Source: Opitutaceae bacterium | GTDB taxonomy: Bacteria; Verrucomicrobiota; Verrucomicrobiia; Opitutales; Opitutaceae | Reading direction: 5' to 3' | Length of the DNA: 64,000 nt | Assembly: GCA_041395105.1 (NCBI GenBank) | Contig: JAWLBB010000001.1 | Span: 310,001 to 374,000, forward strand | Shown: one piece after another, positions 49,433-58,035 of the stretch | Layout of the letters: each line of letters opens with the position of its first letter | Position numbering within the stretch: position 1 is the stretch's first letter | Program-made: the position numbers and the translations under genes | The notes under the pieces: model-generated | Seen by the model: only the letters and a program-made list of their open reading frames with translations | Database searches by the model: none | What the model was told of the DNA's origin: nothing

Positions 49433-50674
49433 GTGCGCCGCCGTAAACCCTTCAATGCCTTCCCTTTCGATTACCATGCGGAGATCGAAGTGGAAATCCG
49501 GAGTCTGACCAATGAAGGCCAGGGCCTCGGGCGGATTCAGTTGCCCGGAAACGAACCGGAACGGGCGGGGTGGGTCGTCCTGGTGCCCTTCGCCTTGCCG
49601 GGCGACCGGGTAAGGGCGCGGGTCTGGCGCAACCAGAAGAATTTCTCCGAGGCCGACCTGATCGAGGTTCTGGAACCTTCGGTCAACCGGATCGAGCCGC
49701 CCTGCCCGGTCTTCGGGAGGTGTGGCGGTTGTCAGTACCAGAATCTCGAATACTCAAGCCAGCTTGAATGGAAACGCCGACAGGTGGGCGAGTTGCTCCG
49801 ACATCTGGCCCGGATCGAGGTGGAGGTGGATCCGGTCATCCCCTCGCCGAAAGCCTACGGTTACCGGTCGAAGATCACCCCGCATTTCGAGCGTCCGAAG
49901 CCGGGCGAGGAACTGGCCATCGGTTTTCGGCCCGAGGGCCATTTCCGAGGGGTGGTCGACGTATCGCGGTGCCTCCTGGCGACGGACGCGATCAATGAAC
50001 GGTTGGTGACACTCCGGCAGGAAGTGGAGGCTCAGCGGGAAAGCTATGCCCGCGGGGCCACCCTGCTACTTCGGGATGCCCGGGAAGGCGTGACCACGGA
50101 CCCCAAGGCGATCATCCACGAGAAGATCGGCGATCTGATCCTGCATTTTCCGGCCGGGGAGTTTTTTCAGAACAATCCTTTCATCCTGGAGGCGTTCACC
50201 GCCCATGTCCGTTCGGAGGCGGCCGCGGGCGGCCGACGCTGCCTGATCGACGCGTATTGCGGGAGCGGGCTGTTCTGCCTGACCGCGGCCCGGTCTTTTG
50301 AGCAGGCGACCGGCATCGAAATCAGTGAACTCTCGATCCGTTGGGCCCGGGAGAATGCCGAGGCCAACGGAATCACCAATTGCCATTTCGAAGTCGGGGA
50401 TGCGGCCGGGATTTTTGGCACGGTGACCTATCCCCCCGGGGAAACCACGGTGGTCATTGATCCGCCTCGGAAGGGCTCGACTCCGGAGTTTCTGGAGCAG
50501 TTGATCGCCTACGGTCCGGGAACGGTGGTGTATGTTTCCTGCAATCCGGCCACCCAGGCCCGGGATCTGGTCCGGCTTCATCAGGCGGGTTACGGGGTCG
50601 AACGAGTTCAGCCCTTTGATCTGTTCCCTCAGACCCGGCATCTCGAGTGTGTCGTCACCCTCCGACGACGATAG
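49433..50674 (+). CDS. TRAM-domain RNA uracil-5 methyltransferase (RlmD/RumA-like)
   Basis: This 413-residue SAM-dependent enzyme methylates C5 of a uridine in rRNA or tRNA. It has an N-terminal TRAM domain (EIEVEIRSLTNEGQGLGRI), and a cysteine cluster CPVFGRCGGCQYQNLEY with a preceding Pro-Pro for the iron-sulfur centre. The SAM fold contains YCGSGLFCLTAARSFEQATGIEIS, and the catalytic part has VVIDPPRKGS and YVSCNPATQARDL, where the Cys is the nucleophile. The start codon is GTG at 49433; no other in-frame start gives the whole TRAM domain. The purine-rich GGGAGG directly before it is closer than ideal. It does not overlap the divergent methyltransferase gene when that starts at 49335. Confidence 0.9.
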   Translation: MRRRKPFNAFPFDYHAEIEVEIRSLTNEGQGLGRIQLPGNEPERAGWVVLVPFALPGDRVRARVWRNQKNFSEADLIEVLEPSVNRIEPPCPVFGRCGGCQYQNLEYSSQLEWKRRQVGELLRHLARIEVEVDPVIPSPKAYGYRSKITPHFERPKPGEELAIGFRPEGHFRGVVDVSRCLLATDAINERLVTLRQEVEAQRESYARGATLLLRDAREGVTTDPKAIIHEKIGDLILHFPAGEFFQNNPFILEAFTAHVRSEAAAGGRRCLIDAYCGSGLFCLTAARSFEQATGIEISELSIRWARENAEANGITNCHFEVGDAAGIFGTVTYPPGETTVVIDPPRKGSTPEFLEQLIAYGPGTVVYVSCNPATQARDLVRLHQAGYGVERVQPFDLFPQTRHLECVVTLRRR

Positions 50675-50800
50675 CCAGAGAGGGGCATGGATGGATCGAG
50701 GCGGGATGCATTCGGGCCTTCGGGACTGCCTTCGACCCATCACGGGTATTGTCTTTGCGCGGACGATCGACCAAGGTCGGATCCGTGGCCCCGTTGACCG

Positions 50801-51586
50801 ATGCCTTCCTGCCTAGCCATTTTCGCCCATCCCGATGACCTGGAATTCGTGGGTGCCGGCACCTTGCTTCTTCTGGGTGAGGCGGGGTGGGATCTTCACG
50901 TCACCCACCTCTGCAATGGCAACTGCGGTTCCATCGAACGTGACGCGGAAACCATAGCGGGGATTCGGCTGGCTGAGGCCAAGGCCGCTGCCCGCCTGCT
51001 GGGGGCCCGACATTATCCTCCGATTGCGAACGACCTGGAACTCGCCTACACGACACCGATGCTCCGCCGGGTGGCTTCGATTGTCCGGGAGGCTAGCGCC
51101 GACATTGTCCTGACTCATGCCCCATCCGACTATATGGAGGACCATATGATGGCGTGTCGGTTGGCGGTCTCGGCGGCGTTCGCGCGCGGCGCGCCCAACT
51201 TCGAGACGGATCCCCCGAGGGCGGGTTACACCCATGACGTCACCATCTACCACGCGATGCCGCACGGCCTGAGGGATCCGTTGAGGAAACGGGTGGTGGC
51301 GGAGGCGTATGTGGACACGACCTCGGTGCAGGAAAGGAAGGCGGAAGCGCTGGCGTTGCACCGGAGCCAGCGGGAGTGGCTGGATGTTTCCCAGGGGATG
51401 GACTCCTACGTGGAATCGATGCACGAGATGGCCCGCGAAGTCGGTCGGATGTCCGGCAGTTTTGCCTATGCGGAAGGATGGCGCCGCCATCTTCACCTGG
51501 GTTTCAGCGCCAGGGAGATCGATCCGCTGCGGACGATCCTGGGGGAACGTTACCGGATCAACCCGGCTTATGAAGCGGCGCTCTGA
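50801..51586 (+). CDS. PIG-L (LmbE) family deacetylase
   Basis: The 261-residue enzyme has the zinc motif AIFAHPDDLEFVGAGTL (HPDD) at residue 8, the second ligand region VLTHAPSDYMEDHMMACRLAV (H-x-D..DH), and GGY-type features further on. Members remove N-acetyl groups from GlcNAc-containing compounds. The C-terminal part (ALALHRSQREWLDVSQGMDSYVESMHEMAREVGRMSG) is typical of longer members linked with sugar clusters. No signal peptide, so it acts in the cytoplasm. It is the first gene of a run of five on the plus strand. The NagB-like gene follows after 35 bp, which fits deacetylation followed by deamination of an amino sugar. Confidence 0.9.
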   Translation: MPSCLAIFAHPDDLEFVGAGTLLLLGEAGWDLHVTHLCNGNCGSIERDAETIAGIRLAEAKAAARLLGARHYPPIANDLELAYTTPMLRRVASIVREASADIVLTHAPSDYMEDHMMACRLAVSAAFARGAPNFETDPPRAGYTHDVTIYHAMPHGLRDPLRKRVVAEAYVDTTSVQERKAEALALHRSQREWLDVSQGMDSYVESMHEMAREVGRMSGSFAYAEGWRRHLHLGFSAREIDPLRTILGERYRINPAYEAAL

Positions 51587-51621
51587 GGCGGGCGCCCGGT
51601 AGCAGAAAACCAAACCCGATC

Positions 51622-52560
51622 ATGCCACGAAAACTCAGCCACCTCGCACCGGACTGGTGGGACTACACGACCCTTGAGGACGAACTGATCAACGATGCCG
51701 CCCGCATGAAGGAGCGCGGTCTGAGGCAATTGTCACGTCCGGGCTTCAAGGTTGTCCTCTACGACACACTCGAGGAGTTCTACCTTGCCGAGGCACTGGA
51801 GTACGTCAGCGCCTGGAAGGCAGCGACGGCCGACAATCCGGTCGGCATCTGTGGTCCGATCGGCCCGACCGAGCAACTGCCCCTGGTGGCGCGGCTGGTC
51901 AATGAGCTCGGTCTTTCCCTCAAGCACGCTCATTTCTGGGGAATGGACGAGTGGTTTGACGAGACGACCGGACGCGAGGTGCCCGTCACGCATCCGCTGT
52001 CCTTTGAGCGGGCGGATCGCGAACTCTGTTTCAACCGCATCGACAGGAGGCTGCGGATGCCGGAGTCCCACCTTCATTTTCCCAAAGCGGACGTGGCCGC
52101 CTACCGAGCCTCCTGGAATACCGGGGTGCGCTGCGCGGTCATGCAGGGCGGGCAGGGTGAGATCAAGCATTGGGCCTTCAATGATCCCCTGCCGCGACGG
52201 GGCCGTTACCGGAACCGACCGCCGACCCCGGCCGAATACCGCAGGCTGGAGACCCGGGTGGTGGACCTTCATCCGGCCACGCTCTCCCAGAACGCCAGGA
52301 CCTCGGGGGGAGGCAACATCACGATGGTTCCGAAGAAAGCGATTTCGGTGGGTCCGCGCGAAACCTGGATGGCGGAGAAAGTCTCCATCTGGCACGCCGG
52401 CGTGCATGACAACCCGCTCGGGCAGCGCCTGACCGCGCTGATGATCTCGAAAGGCATCGCGGATTCGGCCGTTCCCATGTCTCTGCTTGCCGATCATCCA
52501 AACGTTCAGTTCAACTATTACCGCGGTGGTCTGGGATCCTGTTCGGTCGAGATGCATTGA
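51622..52560 (+). CDS. NagB-like sugar-phosphate isomerase/deaminase family protein
   Basis: The 312-residue protein resembles glucosamine-6-phosphate isomerases: LYDTLEEFYLAEALEYVSAWKAA, a phosphate-loop-like ICGPIGPTEQLPLVARLVNE, and LKHAHFWGMDEWFDETTGREVPVTHPLSFERADRELCFNRI, which matches the NagB active-site 'DE..' block. Another block is VMQGGQGEIKHWAFNDP, where NagB has the GIG-x-DGH-x-AFNEP loop; here GGQGEIKHWAFNDP replaces it, so the His is kept but the context differs. It is therefore a divergent relative whose substrate may not be GlcN-6-P. It sits between a PIG-L deacetylase and a sugar dehydrogenase, in line with amino-sugar breakdown. Confidence 0.82.
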   Translation: MPRKLSHLAPDWWDYTTLEDELINDAARMKERGLRQLSRPGFKVVLYDTLEEFYLAEALEYVSAWKAATADNPVGICGPIGPTEQLPLVARLVNELGLSLKHAHFWGMDEWFDETTGREVPVTHPLSFERADRELCFNRIDRRLRMPESHLHFPKADVAAYRASWNTGVRCAVMQGGQGEIKHWAFNDPLPRRGRYRNRPPTPAEYRRLETRVVDLHPATLSQNARTSGGGNITMVPKKAISVGPRETWMAEKVSIWHAGVHDNPLGQRLTALMISKGIADSAVPMSLLADHPNVQFNYYRGGLGSCSVEMH

Positions 52561-52606
52561 GGGGAGGGGTTCCGAGTCCGGTCAACCTGCAGTCGTTTCA
52601 AAAGTC

Positions 52607-53638
52607 ATGAAAAAAGGGATACTTGTTGGTTTCGGGTTCATGGGTGGCATGCACGCCCAGATTTACAGGAATCTGCGGGAAGCGGAGATCGTGGCCGTGG
52701 TGGATACGGATGCGGCGACGGCCCGGGCCAAGATCGAAAAGCTTGGCCTGAAAGCCGGACACTTCCTCTCCCTCGGTGAAGCGCTCGCCGCGGTGGAGGC
52801 GGACTTTGTCGACGTCTGTCTGCCGACTCATCTTCACGCCGGCGCCGTCCTTGAGGCGGTCGCGGCGGGGAAACACGTCTTCTGCGAAAAGCCGCTTGCC
52901 ATGAGCGTGACCGAGGGCGAGAGCATGGTCAGGGCCGCCGAAACGGCCGGGATCATCATGATGGCCGGTCATTGCATCCGCTTCTGGCCGGAATACGTCG
53001 CGCTCAAAAGACTGATCGATTCCGGCGAGGCCGGTCGGCTGCTCAGCCTGACTCTCCAGCGGCGGTCTGCCCGTCCCGGCTACACGGTGGACAACTGGAT
53101 CAATGACGCCTCACTTTCCGGCGGCGCGGCGCTCGACCTGCACATCCATGATACGGATTTTGTCCTCCACCTGCTCGGGCTGCCCCGTTCCGTGGTTTCG
53201 CAGGGAACGTGCGACCACGGCGGGTGGAGCCATATTTTCACCCGTTACGATTTCCCGGATGGACCCGAGGTCCGGGTGGAGGGGGGGTGGAATTACCCGC
53301 CCAAGTGGGGATTCCAGATGGCTTTCCAGGCGATTTTTGAGAACGGCGCCATGGAATACGATTCCAATACCGTTCCGACCACCCGGGTCACCCTGGCCGA
53401 GGCTGCGACCAGGCCGGCCGAGCTGGCCAAGGCGGAAGCGGGATCCTCGACCCTGGGCGAGGGAAATGTTTCGGATCTCGGAGGTTATTTCTTTGAATTG
53501 ACCCATTTCATCGAATGCCTCGAGGAGGGCCAGGCTCCGCGCACCAGCACCGGTCGGGATGCGTTTGACTCACTTCGGGTCACCCTCGCGGAAATCGAGT
53601 CGGCCGAATCCGGTCAGCCCACGGTCATCCAATCATGA
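52607..53638 (+). CDS. Gfo/Idh/MocA family oxidoreductase (carbohydrate cluster)
   Basis: The product is 343 residues from ATG 52607 (MKKGILVGFGFMGGMHAQIYRNL), with the NAD(P)-binding loop GFGFMGGMHA. The EKP motif is HVFCEKPLAMSVTEGE near residue 97, and AGHCIRFWPEYVALKRLIDSGEAGRLLSLTLQRRS holds the His of family members. GGAALDLHIHDTDFVLHLLGLP is the usual substrate-domain block (D-x2-x-H-D). Such enzymes use sugars, often 3-keto forms, as substrate. The stop overlaps the start of the following TIM-barrel gene by 4 bases (ATGA at 53635), so the two are translated together. Confidence 0.92.
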   Translation: MKKGILVGFGFMGGMHAQIYRNLREAEIVAVVDTDAATARAKIEKLGLKAGHFLSLGEALAAVEADFVDVCLPTHLHAGAVLEAVAAGKHVFCEKPLAMSVTEGESMVRAAETAGIIMMAGHCIRFWPEYVALKRLIDSGEAGRLLSLTLQRRSARPGYTVDNWINDASLSGGAALDLHIHDTDFVLHLLGLPRSVVSQGTCDHGGWSHIFTRYDFPDGPEVRVEGGWNYPPKWGFQMAFQAIFENGAMEYDSNTVPTTRVTLAEAATRPAELAKAEAGSSTLGEGNVSDLGGYFFELTHFIECLEEGQAPRTSTGRDAFDSLRVTLAEIESAESGQPTVIQS

Positions 53639-54486
53639 AGAAATCCATCAATATCTGGTCCTTCCCGGCGGAGTGGAGCCTGGAACGGAAAGTGAAGACA
53701 GCCGCGGAAGCAGGCTTTGCCGGTTTCGAGCCGGACCTGACCGAGGACGGCCCGCTCAATCTGAAATCGACCGCCGGGGAAGTCCGCGAAGCGGGCCGGC
53801 TCATTCGAAGTCATGGCCTCGAGGTGTCTGCTCTCGCGACCGGACTTTATTGGGGGGCGAATGGGGCCAGTGACAAGCCTGCCGTCCGCAGGTCGGCCGC
53901 CCGGATCCTGCGCAAGCAGATTGAGACCGCTGCGAGGCTGGAGACGGATGCCATCCTGGTCATCCCCGGGGCGGTCGGGGCCGACTTCATCCCGAATTGC
54001 GAAGTGGTGCCCTATGATCTGGCCTGGGCGCGGGCGATCGAATTGATCGGCGAGGCACTCCCGCTGGCGCGCCGCTATGGGATCTCCCTCTCGATCGAGA
54101 ACGTGTGGAACAAATTCCTGCTTTCCCCCCTCGAGATGGTCTCCTTCATCGACGGATTCAACGATCCCTGTGTGGGTGCCTATTTCGATGTGGGCAATGC
54201 GCTGGCGACCGGCTACCCGGAGCAGTGGATCCGGATACTGGGTCCGCGGATCCGCCGTATCCATTTCAAGGATTACCGCCGTGCGGTCGGTTCGGTGGAC
54301 GGCTTTGTCGACCTGCTCTCTGGTGACGTGGATTGGCCTGCGGTAATGACTGCCCTGAAGTCGATCGAGTATGGAGGATGGATTGCGGCGGAGATGATTC
54401 CTCCGGTTCCCTTCTACAAGCATTGTCCCGAAACCCTGATCGAGAACACGTCGCGGGCTCTGGACGGCATCTTCGCCCTCGCCTAG
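53635..54486 (+). CDS. Sugar phosphate isomerase/epimerase (xylose isomerase-like TIM barrel)
   Basis: The 283-residue protein has the AP-endonuclease-2-like TIM barrel. It has AEAGFAGFEPDLTEDG near residue 25, ISLSIENVWNKFLLSPLEMVSFIDGFNDPCVGAYFDVGNAL (metal-binding Glu and Asp-Val-Gly-Asn) near 150-190, IRRIHFKDYRRAV (His-x-Lys-Asp), and GGWIAAEMIPP (last metal Glu). Relatives epimerise or isomerise keto-sugars or hydroxypyruvate and often pair with Gfo/Idh/MocA dehydrogenases, as here. The start overlaps the previous stop. GH2 beta-galactosidase follows after 238 bp, in which I see no other gene. Confidence 0.9.
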   Translation: MKKSINIWSFPAEWSLERKVKTAAEAGFAGFEPDLTEDGPLNLKSTAGEVREAGRLIRSHGLEVSALATGLYWGANGASDKPAVRRSAARILRKQIETAARLETDAILVIPGAVGADFIPNCEVVPYDLAWARAIELIGEALPLARRYGISLSIENVWNKFLLSPLEMVSFIDGFNDPCVGAYFDVGNALATGYPEQWIRILGPRIRRIHFKDYRRAVGSVDGFVDLLSGDVDWPAVMTALKSIEYGGWIAAEMIPPVPFYKHCPETLIENTSRALDGIFALA

Positions 54487-54724
54487 GACGCAGGTCGGGA
54501 AGGTCGGGGCGTGGCTCGTCCGCGCCCATCGGCAACGCACTCCGGTCCGGGTGACCGGGGCGTGGAAGGCGCACAGGAGGTGCACCCCCGCCTGGGACCG
54601 GACCGGGTTGGTCCTGACAGGCTCCAGGGTTACGGCGAGGATTTGCCCTCCTGCCCGGCAAACGGCCGGGTTGGGGGTGTCTGCCGTCTTGCCTTGGAAC
54701 GGAACGGCTTCACCCTTTTGGGGT

Positions 54725-57700
54725 ATGGACACCCGCTTTTGGGAAGACCCCGGATTCACGGGATTCAACCGGGTCCCGGCCCGCACCACCTTCACTTCCT
54801 TTCCGGATCTTGAGACGGCGCTTTCCGGATCAGAGGACTCCGCTTTCGTGCGGTCGCTGAACGGGACCTGGCGTTTCAAACTGGCCGCCCGGCCGGAGGC
54901 GTCACCCGACGGATTCGCCGAGCCCGGCCTGGATGACGCCTCTTGGGATGAAGTCGACGTGCCCGGTCTCTGGACCATGCAGGGGTACGACATACCGATT
55001 TACACGAACATCCGGATGCCCTTTGATGCGGAACCGCCGAAAGTCCCCGCGGCGTCCAACCCCACCGGTCATTACCGGACCACCTTCAATCAACCCCGGG
55101 GCTGGAAGAACCGGCGAACCATCCTGCACATTGGCGGCATCGAGAGCGTGGTCGAAGTCTGGTTGAACGGGCACAGGATCGGGATGAGCAAGGACTCCCG
55201 CCTGCCGGCGGAATTCGACCTGAGCGACCGTCTCGTCTCCGGGGTCAATACCCTGGCGCTGCGGATCATCCGCTGGTCGGACGGCAGTTACCTTGAGGAC
55301 CAGGATCATTGGTGGCAGGCCGGAATCCATCGCGGGATCAAGTTGGTCTCGATCGGGCGGCCGGGCCTCCAGGACCTGGTCGTCCGGCCCGAACTGAATG
55401 ACGATTTCTCGATCGGCACCCTTGGAATCGAGGTCGATGTGTCCGGTCTCGACGGGTTGGAACCCGGCTGGCGGGTGGAGGCGGTCCTGCTCGGACCGGA
55501 TGGGAAGGGAGTCTGGAAGGAACCGCTGCGGGCGGAGGTCATTCCCTTTGATCCGGGGGAGATGCACGGCGGTCGACCGCTCGTTCGGTTGACGGGGGAG
55601 GTCCGCAAGCCGCGGCTCTGGTCGGCGGAAGTCCCCGAGCTCTACCGGTTGGGGATCAGCTTGATCCGGCCGGACGGCTCCCTCGCTGAGGCGGCTTCGA
55701 TCCGGTCCGGGTTCCGGCGGCTGGAGGTCAGTGACCGGCAGTTGCTGATCAATGGCCGGCCGGTCCTGATCAAGGGGGTGAATCGACACGATCACGATGA
55801 CCGCACCGGCAAGGTGATCAGCCGTGAGTCGATGCGGGCCGACGTCCTCCTGATGAAGCGGTTCAATTTCAACGCGGTGCGGACCAGTCACTACCCCAAT
55901 GATCCCCACTTCTATGACCTCTGCGATGAATACGGGCTCTATGTGATCGATGAGGCCAATATTGAGGCCCACCATCACTACAACCGCCTCTGCCAGGATC
56001 CGGCCTGGGCGGCCGCCTTCCTCGATCGGGGATCGCGGATGGTCTTGCGGGACCGGAACCACCCATCGATCATCGCCTGGTCCCTCGGCAATGAGAGCGG
56101 TTACGGGCCGAATCACGACGCCCTGGCCGCCTGGATCCGGGGGGCGGACCCCTCCCGTCCGGTCCACTATGAGGGGGCGATCAATGATTGGATGGGCAAG
56201 GGTTGGAATGCCGGTCATGCGGCGACCGACCTGGTCTGCCCGATGTACCCACGTATTGAGGACATGATCAGGTGGGCGAAGGAAGCCTCCGATTCCCGGC
56301 CATTCATCATGTGCGAGTATGCGCACTCCATGGGCAACAGTACGGGCAACCTGAAGGAATACTGGGAGGCGATCGAGACCCATCGGGGTCTGCAGGGGGG
56401 GTTCATCTGGGATTGGGTTGACCAGGGACTCATCCGCAAGGACGAATCCGGACGCGACTATTGGGCCTTTGGCGGCGATTTCGGCGATGAGCCCAATGAC
56501 CGGAATTTCTGCATCAATGGGTTGATCTGGCCGGATCGACAGCCCCACCCGGCCATGTTCGAATTCAAGAAGATCGTGCAGCCGGTCCGGTTCCGGGCCG
56601 AGGACCCGGCAAAGGGCCGGATCGTGGTGACCAATCGCCATGACTTCACGGACCTGCGGGGCATGACCCTGCTCTGGGAGTTGATCGTTGATGGTCGGGT
56701 TGTCCGGAAGGGCCGGCTGCCGGGTCTGCCGCTTGAACCCGGTGCCTCCCGGACAGTCGAGGTGCCTTATGCGGCGGGCAAGGAAATGCCGGAGGGCGAA
56801 GCTCTGATCACGGTGACGGCGGTTCTTTCCCAGAAGACCGCCTGGGCGGAAGCCGGACATGAAGTCGCCTGGGAGCAGTTTCCGGTGCCGGGGCGCCGCC
56901 GCCGCTCCCGCAGTCTGCTGAAGGGCCGGGCGAATCTTCTGGTCGAGGATTCCGGCAATACGATAACGGTGCGCGACGGAGATCGTGAGATCACTCTGGA
57001 CCGCAGGAAGGCCGGCATTTCCCGGATGCTTGCGGGTGGAGAGGTCCGGGTGGAGTCGGGGCCGGTGCTCAACCTCTGGCGGGCGCCGACCGACAATGAC
57101 GGAATCAAGCTGAAACCGAGGGATGCCCGCAAGATGCTCGGGCAGTGGCTCGAAGCGGGCATCGATCGTCTCAGAACCGGAGAGTCGTCACTGACCATCG
57201 GTTCGACCTCGAAACGGCGGGTGGTCCTGATCGCGGAGAGGACCTATCGGACGCGTCGCCTGGACGCTCCGGTCGTGCATCGCTGCGAGATGATCGTTCG
57301 GCCCGGCGGTCGTATTGAATTTCGGAATACAGTGGTCGTTCCGGAGAGCTGGCCGGAGCTGCCCCGGATCGGGGTGGTCATGACGCTGAGGCAGACTCTG
57401 CAGCGGTTGTCCTGGTATGGACGAGGGCCACACGAGTCTTATATCGACCGGAAGGAGGGCGCCCGGGTCGGGCTGTATGAGGGAACGGTCGACGGACAGT
57501 ACGTGCCCTATATCCTGCCTCAGGAACACGGCAACAAGACGGACGTGCGGTGGCTTCGGCTCGTCGATGGAGAAGGGGGAGGCCTCCGGGTGATCGGACG
57601 CCCGTTGCTGGAGGCGGGAGTCTCGCGCTTCAGTGCGGCGGATCTGACGAAGGCCGCCCATACCTGCGAGTTGGCGCCCCGGCCCTCCATTTTTCTGACG

Positions 57701-57814
57701 CTAGACATGAAGCAGCGCGGGCTTGGAGGGGCGAGTTGCGGGCCGGACACCCTGCCGGAGTATCGGATACTGCCGGGAATCCATCGTTTTGCTTTCTCGG
57801 TGGAGCTGGTGTGA
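54725..57814 (+). CDS. Glycoside hydrolase family 2 beta-galactosidase, LacZ type
   Basis: The product is about 1029 residues from ATG 54725 (MDTRFWEDPGFTGFNRVPAR), close to E. coli LacZ in length and domain order. Domains are the jelly roll with LNGTWRFKL, the immunoglobulin-like domain, the TIM barrel (INGRPVLIKGVNRHDHDDRTG), a second Ig-like domain and the C-terminal beta-galactosidase small chain (about 760-1029, WYGRGPHESYIDRKEGARVGLYEG). The acid/base Glu is in WSLGNESGYGPNHDA and the nucleophile Glu in IMCEYAHSMGNSTGNLKEYW. No signal peptide, so it is probably cytoplasmic and acts on imported oligosaccharides. The gene cluster suggests a galactoside joined to an amino sugar; this is inference. 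Confidence 0.93.
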   Translation: MDTRFWEDPGFTGFNRVPARTTFTSFPDLETALSGSEDSAFVRSLNGTWRFKLAARPEASPDGFAEPGLDDASWDEVDVPGLWTMQGYDIPIYTNIRMPFDAEPPKVPAASNPTGHYRTTFNQPRGWKNRRTILHIGGIESVVEVWLNGHRIGMSKDSRLPAEFDLSDRLVSGVNTLALRIIRWSDGSYLEDQDHWWQAGIHRGIKLVSIGRPGLQDLVVRPELNDDFSIGTLGIEVDVSGLDGLEPGWRVEAVLLGPDGKGVWKEPLRAEVIPFDPGEMHGGRPLVRLTGEVRKPRLWSAEVPELYRLGISLIRPDGSLAEAASIRSGFRRLEVSDRQLLINGRPVLIKGVNRHDHDDRTGKVISRESMRADVLLMKRFNFNAVRTSHYPNDPHFYDLCDEYGLYVIDEANIEAHHHYNRLCQDPAWAAAFLDRGSRMVLRDRNHPSIIAWSLGNESGYGPNHDALAAWIRGADPSRPVHYEGAINDWMGKGWNAGHAATDLVCPMYPRIEDMIRWAKEASDSRPFIMCEYAHSMGNSTGNLKEYWEAIETHRGLQGGFIWDWVDQGLIRKDESGRDYWAFGGDFGDEPNDRNFCINGLIWPDRQPHPAMFEFKKIVQPVRFRAEDPAKGRIVVTNRHDFTDLRGMTLLWELIVDGRVVRKGRLPGLPLEPGASRTVEVPYAAGKEMPEGEALITVTAVLSQKTAWAEAGHEVAWEQFPVPGRRRRSRSLLKGRANLLVEDSGNTITVRDGDREITLDRRKAGISRMLAGGEVRVESGPVLNLWRAPTDNDGIKLKPRDARKMLGQWLEAGIDRLRTGESSLTIGSTSKRRVVLIAERTYRTRRLDAPVVHRCEMIVRPGGRIEFRNTVVVPESWPELPRIGVVMTLRQTLQRLSWYGRGPHESYIDRKEGARVGLYEGTVDGQYVPYILPQEHGNKTDVRWLRLVDGEGGGLRVIGRPLLEAGVSRFSAADLTKAAHTCELAPRPSIFLTLDMKQRGLGGASCGPDTLPEYRILPGIHRFAFSVELV

Positions 57815-57880
57815 GCTCGGAGCGATCCGGCCGCTGCCGCAAAACGAGTCGTGTTTCATGCGGAAAGAGACCGGGCCGCT

Positions 57881-57942
57881 CTCTTTGGGTTGTAGCCGCG
57901 GCAGTCTCTTGCCGCGCATCCACGTCGCGTACGCCCCAAGAG
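57881..57942. repeat. Palindromic repeat related to the copy at 29264-29352
   Basis: Outer arms CTCTTTGGG and CCCCAAGAG (8 of 9 pair) enclose a hairpin CGCGGCA/TGCCGCG around GTCTCT. TGTAGCCGCGGCA, GTCTC, GCCGCG, ATCCA and CGCCCCAAGAGA also occur in the copy at 29264. It lies between the convergent GH2 and sulfatase genes and could end both transcripts. Confidence 0.65.
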
Positions 57943-58035
57943 ATCCGGCTTCGCTGGAGCTGTGGCGCGACACTCGGGGGCGCCTCCACCCGAAGAGCCT
58001 CGATCCGCCGCCGCGATGGGGCGAGGCACCACGCC

